DNA of 64,000 bases from Paenibacillus algicola. Lineage in GTDB: Bacteria; Bacillota; Bacilli; Paenibacillales; Paenibacillaceae. The notes beneath the pieces were generated by a model. It was not told the origin of the DNA, ran no database searches, and saw only the letters and a program-made list of their open reading frames with translations. The stretch is taken from contig NZ_CP040396.1 in assembly GCF_005577435.1 (NCBI RefSeq), forward strand, positions 2,356,001-2,420,000, read 5' to 3'. This document shows, piece after piece, positions 55,131 to 64,000 of the stretch. Made by a program: the position numbers and the translations under genes. How positions within the stretch are numbered: the first letter of the stretch is position 1; each line of letters begins with the position of its first letter.

Positions 55131-55348
55131 CTGGCCCCTTCCTCCTCTCGATGCGCTAAGCATGTACATCCGAAGCAGCGAGCTCCCGCAGCGTACAGTG
55201 CTATATGTGAAATTTCGATGTATTTAAACAAAATGCCTACTAACTTGATTAACCTCAATCCTGTTAACCCAAACAAACGATCCCGCTTCTGCAGCAGCCA
55301 TATAAAGACTTCAAGCATGTTACGAAGGTTATAGATCATTCGGATCAC
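55127..55348 (-). CDS. small Cys-containing protein coupled to the MerA-like gene
   Basis: A 73-residue frame with AAAGGTGA before its ATG and a TGA overlapping the ATG of the flavoenzyme (ATGA). One hydrophobic helix (LRLIKLVGILFKYI) is followed by a CFGCTCLAH cluster and a basic/acidic tail. The coupling and ribosome site favour a real gene. I do not recognise it; it could also be the stump of a larger membrane protein, since ynj-type clusters often carry TVP38-family proteins here. Confidence 0.55.
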   Translation of the reverse strand: MIRMIYNLRNMLEVFIWLLQKRDRLFGLTGLRLIKLVGILFKYIEISHIALYAAGARCFGCTCLAHREEEGAR

Positions 55349-55466
55349 CTTTCAGCCAACATCAAAGAGACCAAGTGAAGGCTTATCACCTGATCCCTGG
55401 GTGTTTATTATGATCTGCCATCCTGCACGTATTGACATGATCTTGCGGCTGTGGGTTAGAGCTTCT

Positions 55467-56138
55467 TCACATGGAGCAAGATCCAACCTGACGCTTGGGA
55501 TGATGTTCCAATGCTCGAAGCTCCTCAATCGTGACCTCAATCATAACCTTAAGCCCTCTCAGCATGCTTTCCTGACTCATAGAAGGCATGCCAGGCTTGG
55601 CTGCAGCCATCTCCGGTGACGCCGGAAAATGAATAAAGCCGCCAAGCATAGCATTCGCTGTCTTCTTGATTTCATTCAACAGCACATACATCGTATTATT
55701 ACAAATATAGGTTCCGGCAGAATAAGAAATCGATGCGGGTATTCCAGCTTCTCTCATGGTCTTCACCATCCGGGAAACGGGCAGCGTGGTGAACAAGCCA
55801 TCCTGGCCGTCTTCCTCAATGGGCTGCTCATGGGGTCTCACACCTGCGTTATCAGGATACGGTGCATCCTCCGCGATGTGCTTCATATTAATGGCGATCC
55901 GCTCTGGTGTTATGTCAGCACGTCCCCCGGCTACACCGCAGGCGAGGACTGCGTCAGGCTGAAAGGACCGGATTTCCTCGATCAGGAGTCTGGCACATTC
56001 ATCGAATACGACGGGGAGCAATACAGTACGAATTTCTACCCCTGAAAAAGACAATGACTGCAGATCAAAAATCAGCTGCTCTGTCGGGTTAACCCGGCTG
56101 CCGCCGAACGGTTCAAATCCGGAAACTAGTATTTTCAT
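55467..56138 (-). CDS. pcp: pyroglutamyl-peptidase I
   Basis: A 223-residue cysteine peptidase (family C15) that removes N-terminal pyroglutamate. ILVSGFEPFGG starts the protein; the catalytic Cys lies in SYSAGTYICNNTMYVLL, the His in GGFIHFPASPE, and the Glu in the TPERIAIN segment. A C-terminal tail of about 20 residues extends beyond the family core. It stands alone, with a gap to the ynj-like operon of about 120 bp. Confidence 0.94.
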   Translation of the reverse strand: MKILVSGFEPFGGSRVNPTEQLIFDLQSLSFSGVEIRTVLLPVVFDECARLLIEEIRSFQPDAVLACGVAGGRADITPERIAINMKHIAEDAPYPDNAGVRPHEQPIEEDGQDGLFTTLPVSRMVKTMREAGIPASISYSAGTYICNNTMYVLLNEIKKTANAMLGGFIHFPASPEMAAAKPGMPSMSQESMLRGLKVMIEVTIEELRALEHHPKRQVGSCSM

Positions 56139-56231
56139 AGACTCTCTCTCCTTCTCGTCCTATCATATCAGAAACCGTAAAGGGAACACCAACCTGACCT
56201 CGTGATATAAAGGGAATCCAGGCTGTTGTTG

Positions 56232-56741
56232 TCATTCCGTCGGAGACTTCTTGTTTTGAAGCTCACGCCACACCTTTTTATTACTATACTGCTTGTCCTG
56301 GCTGATGTCTGGGCCAAACCAGACCGGAGGCTCAAAGCGCTCAGCCTCTTCCAAAGAAGAGAACTCCACCTCAATCACGCGGAGCTGAAGCTGAGTGTAT
56401 TCGTCAATTTCCACCACTTGCCCATTCCATACCGCCGTAAGTCGTGTTTTTATTAACGGGATTGCCTGGTGAGCTTCAATAACCTGTTCATAGAGCCCTT
56501 CAGATATTGCAATCTCTACCTCTTCACGGGCAATGCCCCATCCTCTTTTAAACGTATGTGTGTATTCCAGCAAACCGGTCTGCAGGTCCTCAAGCTTTCT
56601 TACACGCAGCTCCTGATCTCCATCTAGAGCCAGATAGGTTTGTTCTATGCACTGCTTTCGCCGCGGCTGTAAGCTTCCATCTCGGATGAGCTCCTCCGGG
56701 TCTTGATCAAGCAAAAATTTTTTTTCAATTTCCATGTGCAT
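56232..56741 (-). CDS. CYTH-domain protein (triphosphate tunnel enzyme)
   Basis: A 169-residue protein with the CYTH signature EIEKKF at residues 4-9 and further tunnel residues (QELRVRKLED, THTFKRGWG, VVEIDEYTQ, VIEVEFSSLEEAERF). Family members hydrolyse or transfer from triphosphates, including inorganic triphosphate. Start at 56741. The gene has no operon partner; an attenuator-like hairpin lies upstream. Confidence 0.9.
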   Translation of the reverse strand: MHMEIEKKFLLDQDPEELIRDGSLQPRRKQCIEQTYLALDGDQELRVRKLEDLQTGLLEYTHTFKRGWGIAREEVEIAISEGLYEQVIEAHQAIPLIKTRLTAVWNGQVVEIDEYTQLQLRVIEVEFSSLEEAERFEPPVWFGPDISQDKQYSNKKVWRELQNKKSPTE

Positions 56742-56803
56742 ATTTAAGTCCCCCTATACGTTCTATAGTAATCTTTATCCTGTCATTATAAATCCATCTG
56801 CAC

Positions 56804-56838
56804 AAAAAAGAACCCCCTGCCTGATGTGCAAGCAGGGG
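56804..56838 (-). terminator. hairpin terminator upstream of the CYTH gene
   Basis: CCCCTGC/GCAGGGG stem (56814-56838), followed on the minus strand by a run of six T. Its place between the repeat element and the CYTH start means it ends a minus-strand transcript coming from the element, or attenuates the CYTH gene. Confidence 0.75.
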
Positions 56839-56844
56839 ATCCTT

Positions 56845-57150
56845 AAGCGGGAAACGGTTATAGTCTCACCAGGCAATGGTTCATTGCTCCAGATTCTTAC
56901 CTTTGTGCATCCAGGGAGTACATGCTTACTCCCGTTGAAGATGGTCCATCGGAATCAAATCCTTTCGGAATTCAAAAGAAACTGTCAGTTAACACACCTG
57001 ATGCTGCATCGGAATCAGATCCTTTCGGTTTCATCTTCGTCCAAGCCAAAGCTGCTCCATTGGAATCAGATCCTTTCGATCATATCAATCAAGTCTCATT
57101 CAGTTCAGTGTACTTCCGTCTCGGGCAATATCTTCAACCGTTTCCCGCTT
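56845..57150. repeat. 306-bp element with 15-bp inverted terminal repeats
   Basis: AAGCGGGAAACGGTT at 56845-56859 is exactly inverted at 57136-57150. Inside are three directly repeated 22-bp units and a hairpin. No transposase gene is present. The structure fits a miniature transposable element or a dispersed regulatory/non-coding element. Confidence 0.6.
56947..57079. repeat. three direct 22-bp repeats
   Basis: Copies at 56947-56968, 57007-57028 and 57058-57079 share the core GGAATCAGATCCTTTCG with one or two changes each; the distances between starts are 60 and 51 bp. On the minus strand each reads AAAGGAT, eight or nine bases, ATG. Confidence 0.85.
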
Positions 57151-57332
57151 GTTTTATATATACCACATCGGCAGAGAACGAAACATTGAGGCTGCATTTT
57201 AATCTGGGCTATGAGACAAATGTATTCTCTCCTAAATTACGAAATTACTGACTTAATATTTAAATATTGATATACTAGAGAGGTAATTAATGGTTTTATT
57301 ATAAGATACATACAAAGTGGGATGTAAAAACT

Positions 57333-57368
57333 ATGACTAAGCACTTAAAAAAATTATTGTTGAAGTAG
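57333..57368 (+). CDS. possible 11-residue leader peptide
   Basis: A frame MTKHLKKLLLK ends 14 bases before the ABC permease start, with GTGGGATG upstream. It is basic and hydrophobic. It may be a leader peptide or chance; I give it little weight. Confidence 0.2.
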   Translation: MTKHLKKLLLK

Positions 57369-57382
57369 GTGAAGCGTCAGCT

Positions 57383-58966
57383 ATGTTTAGACTCATTATT
57401 TCTGAATTTAAGCAGCTAACTAGAAAGCCAATATGGCTTTTTATTTTTGCTGTGACAATTGTCGTCTCTATTTTTTTACCAAGATCTAGTATCACCCATT
57501 TGACGGTTATTCCAGGTATGGTTTACTTTATCATGATTATGTCCCTGTTATTGTCTATTTATGGGGCGGAATCAGCCCGTGCAGACAAAACTCAGCAGGT
57601 TGATGAAGCTCTATCCGTGACACCTTTATATCGGAAGTATTTTATGGCGAAGCTTATTTACTGGCTAATGCTATCTGCTTTTATTTACGTTTTATTTTAT
57701 GCAGCGGTTTTAAGTTATATTGGTCTCATTCACAGCAACATCACCTCTGAAGATGTCTATCGTTCATTGGTATATACCCTCTTAGTATGGTTTATACCGT
57801 TCTTCTTCTCGATTTTGATTGGATATATCATGTATAGCTGGCTCCCCAGCTTCTACAGTTATCTATTCATCGTCGTCATTTGGTTTTTAACTATGCCTTA
57901 CAATTCTATGATTGGCCTTATTCCACGCAACTGGTCTGGGTGGATCATCAATGGGGACCCAAATATCATTCAAATTTTCTCTACAAATCCGCTAGAAAGT
58001 TTAGAGATCAACCGAGGATATTTCATTCAGAGAATATTTATGTTTCTTATTTTGTTCTCTGGCTATCTATTAGCGAAATATAAAATTCAGACCAAAATAA
58101 GAATAACAGCTGCGTTGTTACTAGTTATTTCTGTTTTGCTGCCTTTATTCTCACCTTACGTCCCTTATATTACTGGAGGAAACAGCTTAAGCCCTTCATC
58201 CGTAACTTTTCCAGAAAATAAAGGGCAGAGTCAATCTGGATATAGGATAACCAAGTATATATTTCATTTAAACCATGGACAGAGCAACCATGAATTGAAA
58301 TACACCGTATATGTTGAAATAGAGGCTGAACAAGATGATATAGAGTTTGCCTTGCTAGATGATTTTAAGATCAACTCAATACACATGAATAATAAAGCTG
58401 TAGTCGTGAGCCGGTCAGGTAATCTTGTTAAATTACAAATTCCTGAAAAAACCGGAATACTTCAGATGGATATAGAAACCGACTCCTTTATTCCAATTGG
58501 ACCTTCTACCATTCAATTAGTCTCTACTACAGCCTGGTATCCCATGATCCCTGACGAAGCAAGGGACCCATACAATAATGCTATTAAGGAACAATACGAA
58601 GTCCACTGGGAACCTGCTAATCATAAACAAATCAAATCAAATTTACAGCGTTTGTCTCGTTCTCATTGGTCGGGTACCGCATATGGTCCAACATTTTTGA
58701 TGGGGAGGTTTACTGAAGTGGACAATGTGATATTTCCTAAATATCAAACTGCGGAAAAAACAGAAAGAATTAATAGGGGGTTGGCAGAAATCTTTGATAA
58801 CAATAACAAGAAGTACAATAAATTAGAACAATTGCCACCATATGTTTATTACGTTTCGACATTTTATGGAATGCAGGCTAACCCTGATGAAGCATATGTA
58901 TACCCGAATGTTTTCCCAAATCAAGAGATTTTAAATCTATTCTATTTAAAAAAAGGTGAAGAATAA
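57383..58966 (+). CDS. ABC-2 type permease with extracellular M1-like domain
   Basis: A 527-residue protein: six N-terminal helices of ABC-2 type (to about residue 245), then a long extracellular beta-rich segment (about 250-520) like the N-terminal domain of M1 aminopeptidases fused to such permeases (FALLDDFKINSIHMNN, LQIPEKTG, TTAWYPMIPDEARDP). The M1 catalytic part is absent: no HExxH is found and the chain ends at about where it would begin. AGGTGA precedes the ATG. First of three plus-strand genes in AT-rich DNA, and it overlaps the ATPase start by one base (TAATG). Confidence 0.78.
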   Translation: MFRLIISEFKQLTRKPIWLFIFAVTIVVSIFLPRSSITHLTVIPGMVYFIMIMSLLLSIYGAESARADKTQQVDEALSVTPLYRKYFMAKLIYWLMLSAFIYVLFYAAVLSYIGLIHSNITSEDVYRSLVYTLLVWFIPFFFSILIGYIMYSWLPSFYSYLFIVVIWFLTMPYNSMIGLIPRNWSGWIINGDPNIIQIFSTNPLESLEINRGYFIQRIFMFLILFSGYLLAKYKIQTKIRITAALLLVISVLLPLFSPYVPYITGGNSLSPSSVTFPENKGQSQSGYRITKYIFHLNHGQSNHELKYTVYVEIEAEQDDIEFALLDDFKINSIHMNNKAVVVSRSGNLVKLQIPEKTGILQMDIETDSFIPIGPSTIQLVSTTAWYPMIPDEARDPYNNAIKEQYEVHWEPANHKQIKSNLQRLSRSHWSGTAYGPTFLMGRFTEVDNVIFPKYQTAEKTERINRGLAEIFDNNNKKYNKLEQLPPYVYYVSTFYGMQANPDEAYVYPNVFPNQEILNLFYLKKGEE

Positions 58967-59835
58967 TGTTACAGATATCTGGTATAACGAAAAAGTTTGG
59001 AAAAAAGGTGGCTCTTCATAATACATCTTTAACTCTGGATAAGGGGATTATAGGTCTCTTAGGTCCAAATGGCGCTGGTAAAACGACTTTTCTACGTCTA
59101 TTGTCAACTTTTTATGTTTCTGATTCTGGTGATATTACGCTGAATGAGCTCAGCTGGAGTAAAGACACAGAAAAAATAAGAAAAACGATAGGTTATCTAC
59201 CTCAACAGACAGGTGTATTTCCTAGTTTAAAAGCGAGAGAGTATTTAGAATATATGGGCATATTGCGTGGGATGGATTCCGGACAGTTGTCTAAGGAAAT
59301 TCCTTCCGTTTTGAAAGAGGTTAATCTTGAAGAGAAGGCTGATCACCTTATCGGATCATTCTCGGGAGGTATGAAACAAAGACTTGGAATCGCCCAAGCC
59401 ATTCTTCATCAGCCCTCATTGTTGCTTGTTGATGAGCCTACAGCCGGTCTTGACCCCGAAGAACGGATACGTTTTCGAAATCTGATTAAACGATTAGGAA
59501 AAAATAGGCTGATCATTCTCTCTACTCATATTACAGAAGATGTTGCAATGACCTGCGATCAGGCTCTTCTTATGAAGGCTGGAGCTATTGAACAGTTTTC
59601 TTCAATACAAGAAATTATTTCGCTCGCTAAAGGACAGGTTTGGGCATTAGAGACCGATCTTTCGACGTATGAAACGATAAAGAGCAATACAAATATTCTC
59701 ATCACTCAAACCTCAATATTAGAAGAAAATATCATAGCTTTAAGATATATTGCCACTGAGCCTATTTACCCTAAGGCTAAGATTGCTGTACCTGTTTTAG
59801 AGGAGGGATACATGGTTTGGTTAAACAAGAAATAA
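58966..59835 (+). CDS. ABC transporter ATPase
   Basis: A 289-residue ATPase of the CcmA/drug-export class: Walker A GPNGAGKTT, Q-loop QQTGVFPSLKAREYLEYM, signature SFSGGMKQRLGIAQA, Walker B LLLVDEPTAGLDPEE, switch His STHITED, and a C-terminal regulatory tail. It drives the permeases on each side of it. It overlaps the next gene by 19 bases. Codon use is AT-rich like its neighbours. Confidence 0.9.
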   Translation: MLQISGITKKFGKKVALHNTSLTLDKGIIGLLGPNGAGKTTFLRLLSTFYVSDSGDITLNELSWSKDTEKIRKTIGYLPQQTGVFPSLKAREYLEYMGILRGMDSGQLSKEIPSVLKEVNLEEKADHLIGSFSGGMKQRLGIAQAILHQPSLLLVDEPTAGLDPEERIRFRNLIKRLGKNRLIILSTHITEDVAMTCDQALLMKAGAIEQFSSIQEIISLAKGQVWALETDLSTYETIKSNTNILITQTSILEENIIALRYIATEPIYPKAKIAVPVLEEGYMVWLNKK

Positions 59836-60446
59836 TGTATTGGCAATACCTATGGAAAACGCAATATATTTTGTTACTCCTTCCGTTATTTTTTATGGCT
59901 TGTTCTATAATGGCTGCACAATATAATGCAGATTTATCCATAAATTTGTTGTTGTTTGTTACATTTCCCGTTTTAATATTCCCTATGATCGCTACATTAT
60001 ATCAGATAGGTTCCTTACATCATAAAGAATTGCTGTTGACATACCCTTTAAATGTAGTCTTGTTCGGATGGATCCGTCCAGTATTATTGAGTTTAATCTA
60101 TTCACTCTGCTTTACAGCATCCTTAATGCCAATTAAAAATTATGCAAATGAGGAATTAGTGGGTGCTTATACAGCTGCAGTACTTTATATGAATCTTGCA
60201 TCTTTTATTTTGATACTCTTTAAAAATATTGGTATGGGCATAGCTCTTCCCCTGGCGTTTCTATTTTATGGAATGTTTACTACTGGGAGCGGCATTAGCA
60301 GCTTTTATTTAATGCAATGGAGCAGGCCTAGCCCAGACACCACCCTTGAGGATTGTATAATTACTCAGGGATTCACTGCGATTATCCTCAGTCTTGCAGC
60401 AGTTTATTGTTTAAAGAGCCGCAACAAATATCATTGGAACATTTAA
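59817..60446 (+). CDS. ABC-operon membrane protein
   Basis: A 209-residue protein of about six helices (YILLLLPLFFMACSIMAA; LSINLLLFVTFPVLIFPMIATL; ILLSLIYSLCFTASL; YMNLASFILILF; IALPLAFLFYGMF). It is probably the second permease subunit of the transporter. The start is a TTG at 59817 with GAGGAGG about 10 bases before it, within the end of the ATPase gene. No family name can be given. Confidence 0.7.
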   Translation: MVKQEIMYWQYLWKTQYILLLLPLFFMACSIMAAQYNADLSINLLLFVTFPVLIFPMIATLYQIGSLHHKELLLTYPLNVVLFGWIRPVLLSLIYSLCFTASLMPIKNYANEELVGAYTAAVLYMNLASFILILFKNIGMGIALPLAFLFYGMFTTGSGISSFYLMQWSRPSPDTTLEDCIITQGFTAIILSLAAVYCLKSRNKYHWNI

Positions 60447-60483
60447 TCACTGACATTCAGGTTTGAAGAATCGGTAAACTTTA

Positions 60484-60514
60484 AAAAAAGAGCCGGCAAT
60501 AATATGGCCGGCTC
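60484..60514. terminator. hairpin after the ABC operon
   Basis: GAGCCGGC/GCCGGCTC stem (60490-60514). A seven-A run precedes it, so it works best on the minus strand but may stop both. Confidence 0.7.
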
Positions 60515-60640
60515 ACATTAATTACGATTAAATTTTGAGCTCTTTTTTGAAACGGACCGCTCATTGTCACTGACTAACCATCCCGATCTGCATTCAGCCG
60601 GACACAATCCATACCTGGAGCCTTAAAGTACCCCCTTTAA

Positions 60641-60664
60641 AAGACGCTGCAGGCGTCTTTTTTT
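60641..60664 (+). terminator. plus-strand terminator
   Basis: AAGACGC/GCGTCTT stem with a T-run. It would end transcripts of the ABC operon before the convergent monooxygenase gene. Confidence 0.8.
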
Positions 60665-60681
60665 ATCCTCACTGAGAAGAA

Positions 60682-60993
60682 TTAAGTCGATTTAAGTCCC
60701 TTGCCACCTAAGATTCGGAGCTTGTCCCCTTCCATGTTCGCAATCAGGGGCAGCCCTTTTTGAATTATGGATCTTGTTGACTCAAGGGTTAATGATGCAG
60801 CATGAGATGCTTCATCTTTCCAAACTTCTGTCACCCAGACGGTATCCGCATCCGTGTTGGAGATGCTTACTACATAGGATTCGCAGCCCTCGAGTGATTG
60901 CATGGACTCCGCCGCTTCAAGTAATACGTTCGCCAACGCTTCTCCTTGACCATCCTTTGCTTTTAGCTTACCGCATACACCAAATGTACTCAT
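60682..60993 (-). CDS. antibiotic biosynthesis monooxygenase-domain protein
   Basis: A 103-residue ferredoxin-like (ABM) protein: FGVCGKLKAKDGQGEALANVL at the N-terminus, a central CESYVVSISNTD, and WVTEVWKDEASHAAS, the usual YgiN/ABM layout. These dimeric cofactor-free enzymes oxidise quinol-like compounds; the substrate is unknown. AAGGAGG precedes the ATG. It stands alone next to the tRNA block. Confidence 0.88.
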   Translation of the reverse strand: MSTFGVCGKLKAKDGQGEALANVLLEAAESMQSLEGCESYVVSISNTDADTVWVTEVWKDEASHAASLTLESTRSIIQKGLPLIANMEGDKLRILGGKGLKST

Positions 60994-61096
60994 ACCGATC
61001 GCCTCCTTATAGTTAGAACACTTAAGTCATATCATAATCCATACTAAAAAACCACGCTAATCCCAATAGGATAACCGTGGTGTAATGTATTCAATA

Positions 61097-61173
61097 TGGT
61101 CGGGACGACACGATTTGAACATGCGACCCCCTGGTCCCAAACCAGGTGCTCTACCAAGCTGAGCTACGTCCCG
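61097..61173 (-). tRNA. tRNA-Pro (TGG)
   Basis: 77 nt, encoded CCA. Anticodon TGG in the loop TTTGGGA; intact acceptor CGGGACG/CGTCCCG and T-arm GTTCAAATC. Confidence 0.95.
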
Positions 61174-61193
61174 TTAACAGATATAAGACTAAA

Positions 61194-61265
61194 AGCGGAC
61201 GACGGGAATCGAACCCGCGACCCTCGCCTTGGCAAGGCGATGCTCTACCGCTGAGCCACGTCCGC
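61194..61265 (-). tRNA. tRNA-Gly (GCC)
   Basis: 72 nt, CCA not encoded. Anticodon GCC in the loop TTGCCAA; acceptor GCGGACG/CGTCCGC. Confidence 0.95.
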
Positions 61266-61271
61266 AAAATT

Positions 61272-61359
<88 letters not shown>

Positions 61360-61367
61360 TAATCATA

Positions 61368-61440
61368 TGAGCCATGAAGGACTCGAACCTTCGACACCCT
61401 GATTAAAAGTCAGGTGCTCTACCAACTGAGCTAATGGCTC
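61368..61440 (-). tRNA. tRNA-Lys (TTT)
   Basis: 73 nt without encoded CCA. Anticodon TTT in CTTTTAA; acceptor GAGCCAT/ATGGCTC. Confidence 0.95.
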
Positions 61441-61474
61441 TTAACTATTTAAGCTGTAATAAAGTAATAAAATA

Positions 61475-61499
61475 TTAAAGATGGCGGAACTGACGGGAT
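61475..61499 (-). pseudogene. tRNA-Asp 3' fragment
   Basis: A 25-bp exact copy of 61589-61613, which is the 3' end of tRNA-Asp with CCA and flank. The remaining tRNA is missing. A partly palindromic stretch (AGCATATGCTC ... AGAGTATGCT) fills the space between the copies. Confidence 0.85.
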
Positions 61500-61595
61500 A
61501 CTCTCTCTTCGTTCGAGACTGCGAAGCATATGCTCCCGAAGAGTATGCTCCGACGAACCCAATATCGGATTCTCATCCCTGGAGCTATTTAAAGA

Positions 61596-61672
61596 TGGCG
61601 GAACTGACGGGATTCGAACCCGCGATCTCCTGCGTGACAGGCAGGCATGTTAGGCCTCTACACCACAGTTCC
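61596..61672 (-). tRNA. tRNA-Asp (GTC)
   Basis: 77 nt with encoded CCA. Anticodon GTC in CTGTCAC; acceptor GGAACTG/CAGTTCC. Confidence 0.95.
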
Positions 61673-61698
61673 ATGAGGCATGATCGCTAAGCGATGTA

Positions 61699-61779
<81 letters not shown>

Positions 61780-61844
61780 TCATTATTATACAATCTGATG
61801 CCAGAACCACCGGGATTCTCATCCCCAGAGGTTTATAAGGAAAG

Positions 61845-61919
61845 TGGTGACCCGTAGGGGATTCGAACCCCTGTTACCTCCGTGAAAGGGAGGTGTCTTA
61901 ACCCCTTGACCAACGGGCC
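61845..61919 (-). tRNA. tRNA-Glu (TTC)
   Basis: 75 nt with encoded CCA. Anticodon TTC in CTTTCAC; acceptor GGCCCGT/ACGGGTC. Confidence 0.94.
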
Positions 61920-61951
61920 TTATTAAACAATGTTTAAAATATGTAGTTCAC

Positions 61952-62068
61952 GCTTGGCGGTGTCCTACTCTCCCGGGACCCTGCGGTCCAAGTACCATCG
62001 GCGCTGGAAGGCTTAACGGTCGTGTTCGGGATGGGTACGCGTGGAACCCTTCCGCCATCACCACCAAA
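61952..62068 (-). rRNA. rrf: 5S ribosomal RNA
   Basis: About 117 nt. The minus strand starts TTTGGTGGTGATGGCGGAAG, contains CCATCCCGAACACGACCGTTAAGC and ends GGACACCGCCAAGC, the standard Firmicutes 5S sequence. Confidence 0.95.
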
Positions 62069-62241
62069 CGTGATTCAGGATGCGGCATAGCCATATGCCG
62101 TAATCAAGATGTCTTGAAGGTGCCACTTGTACACCATCAAGATGCTTTGATCACCTGAAAACTAGATACGAAACGAATGTGCGTTGTTAGATTGATCATT
62201 AGCGTAATGCTTTCGTAGCTAGCTTTGCTTCGCAAAGCTTG

Positions 62242-64000
<1,759 letters not shown>

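Larger units (their letters stand above)
56742..57382. other. 640-bp intergenic region
   Basis: No well-supported protein gene. It holds a terminator, the inverted-repeat element, an internal hairpin (GGGAGTA/TACTCCC at 56914-56933) and, in its AT-rich right part, an 11-codon frame before the ABC operon. Confidence 0.6.

Noticed and set aside
56947..57079. CRISPR array
   Set aside because: Only three units of 22 bp with unequal gaps (38 and 29 bp), mismatches between units, and no cas genes in the window.

Overview
The window reads as a chromosome segment of a Gram-positive Bacillales bacterium, most likely a Paenibacillus. The grounds are strong AGGAGG-type ribosome binding sites, Bacillus-type proteins (bacillithiol BshB2 with YojF, HxlAB/HxlR, malate:quinone oxidoreductase), a secreted protein with a copper-amine-oxidase-type stalk domain, and an rRNA-tRNA block of Firmicutes type. 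Most genes lie on the minus strand.

Layout. 1-5.7 kb: edge-truncated mannitol PTS gene mtlA, a decayed patch between two 32-bp direct repeats (with a dead subtilisin fragment), an M28 peptidase, a cupin and a methyltransferase. 5.8-12.2 kb: mqo, an AI-2E-type exporter, the formaldehyde-fixing hxlA-hxlB-hxlR block and a D-amino-acid/glycine oxidase-like flavoprotein. 12.3-21.8 kb: a complete nine-gene nicotianamine-like metallophore operon, cntKLMABCDFE, in the S. aureus gene order. It is driven by one strong promoter that carries a Fur box over the -35/spacer and a Zur box at the transcription start. 21.9-27 kb: a divergent protein kinase, a small very basic protein, a DUF368 (PopT-type) undecaprenyl-phosphate translocase and a four-gene polyprenyl-phosphate glycosylation cassette. 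27-35.8 kb: a GlnQ/GlnHP amino acid importer, two CNNM/CorC paralogues with a shared leader design, an Eis-type acetyltransferase, an excalibur protein, a permuted-papain protein and a CdsA-type protein.

35.8-47 kb: a chemoreceptor, SulP plus universal stress protein, a serine-recombinase relative without its active site, a secreted stalk/PKD protein, purT under a ZTP riboswitch, a YebC-family protein and bshB2-yojF. 47-55.4 kb: a ynj-like operon (ABC importer, CDP-alcohol phosphatidyltransferase, two FAD enzymes and a small Cys-rich protein coupled to the mercuric-reductase-like enzyme). 55.4-57.4 kb: pcp, a CYTH protein, then a 306-bp non-coding element bounded by 15-bp inverted repeats and holding three 22-bp repeats. 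57.3-60.5 kb: an AT-rich, probably acquired ABC transporter operon on the plus strand. 60.6-64 kb: a small monooxygenase, seven tRNAs, a tRNA-Asp fragment, 5S rRNA and the 3' part of a 23S rRNA gene.

The most coherent system is the metallophore operon. CntK, CntL and CntM make the opine, CntE exports it, and CntABCDF re-imports the metal complex. Residues of CntM known to set specificity (Arg36 and Asp152, equivalent to S. aureus Arg33 and Asp150) predict NADPH and pyruvate, so staphylopine itself rather than the bacillopaline described from Paenibacillus mucilaginosus. The least explained structure is the inverted-repeat element at 56.8-57.2 kb.
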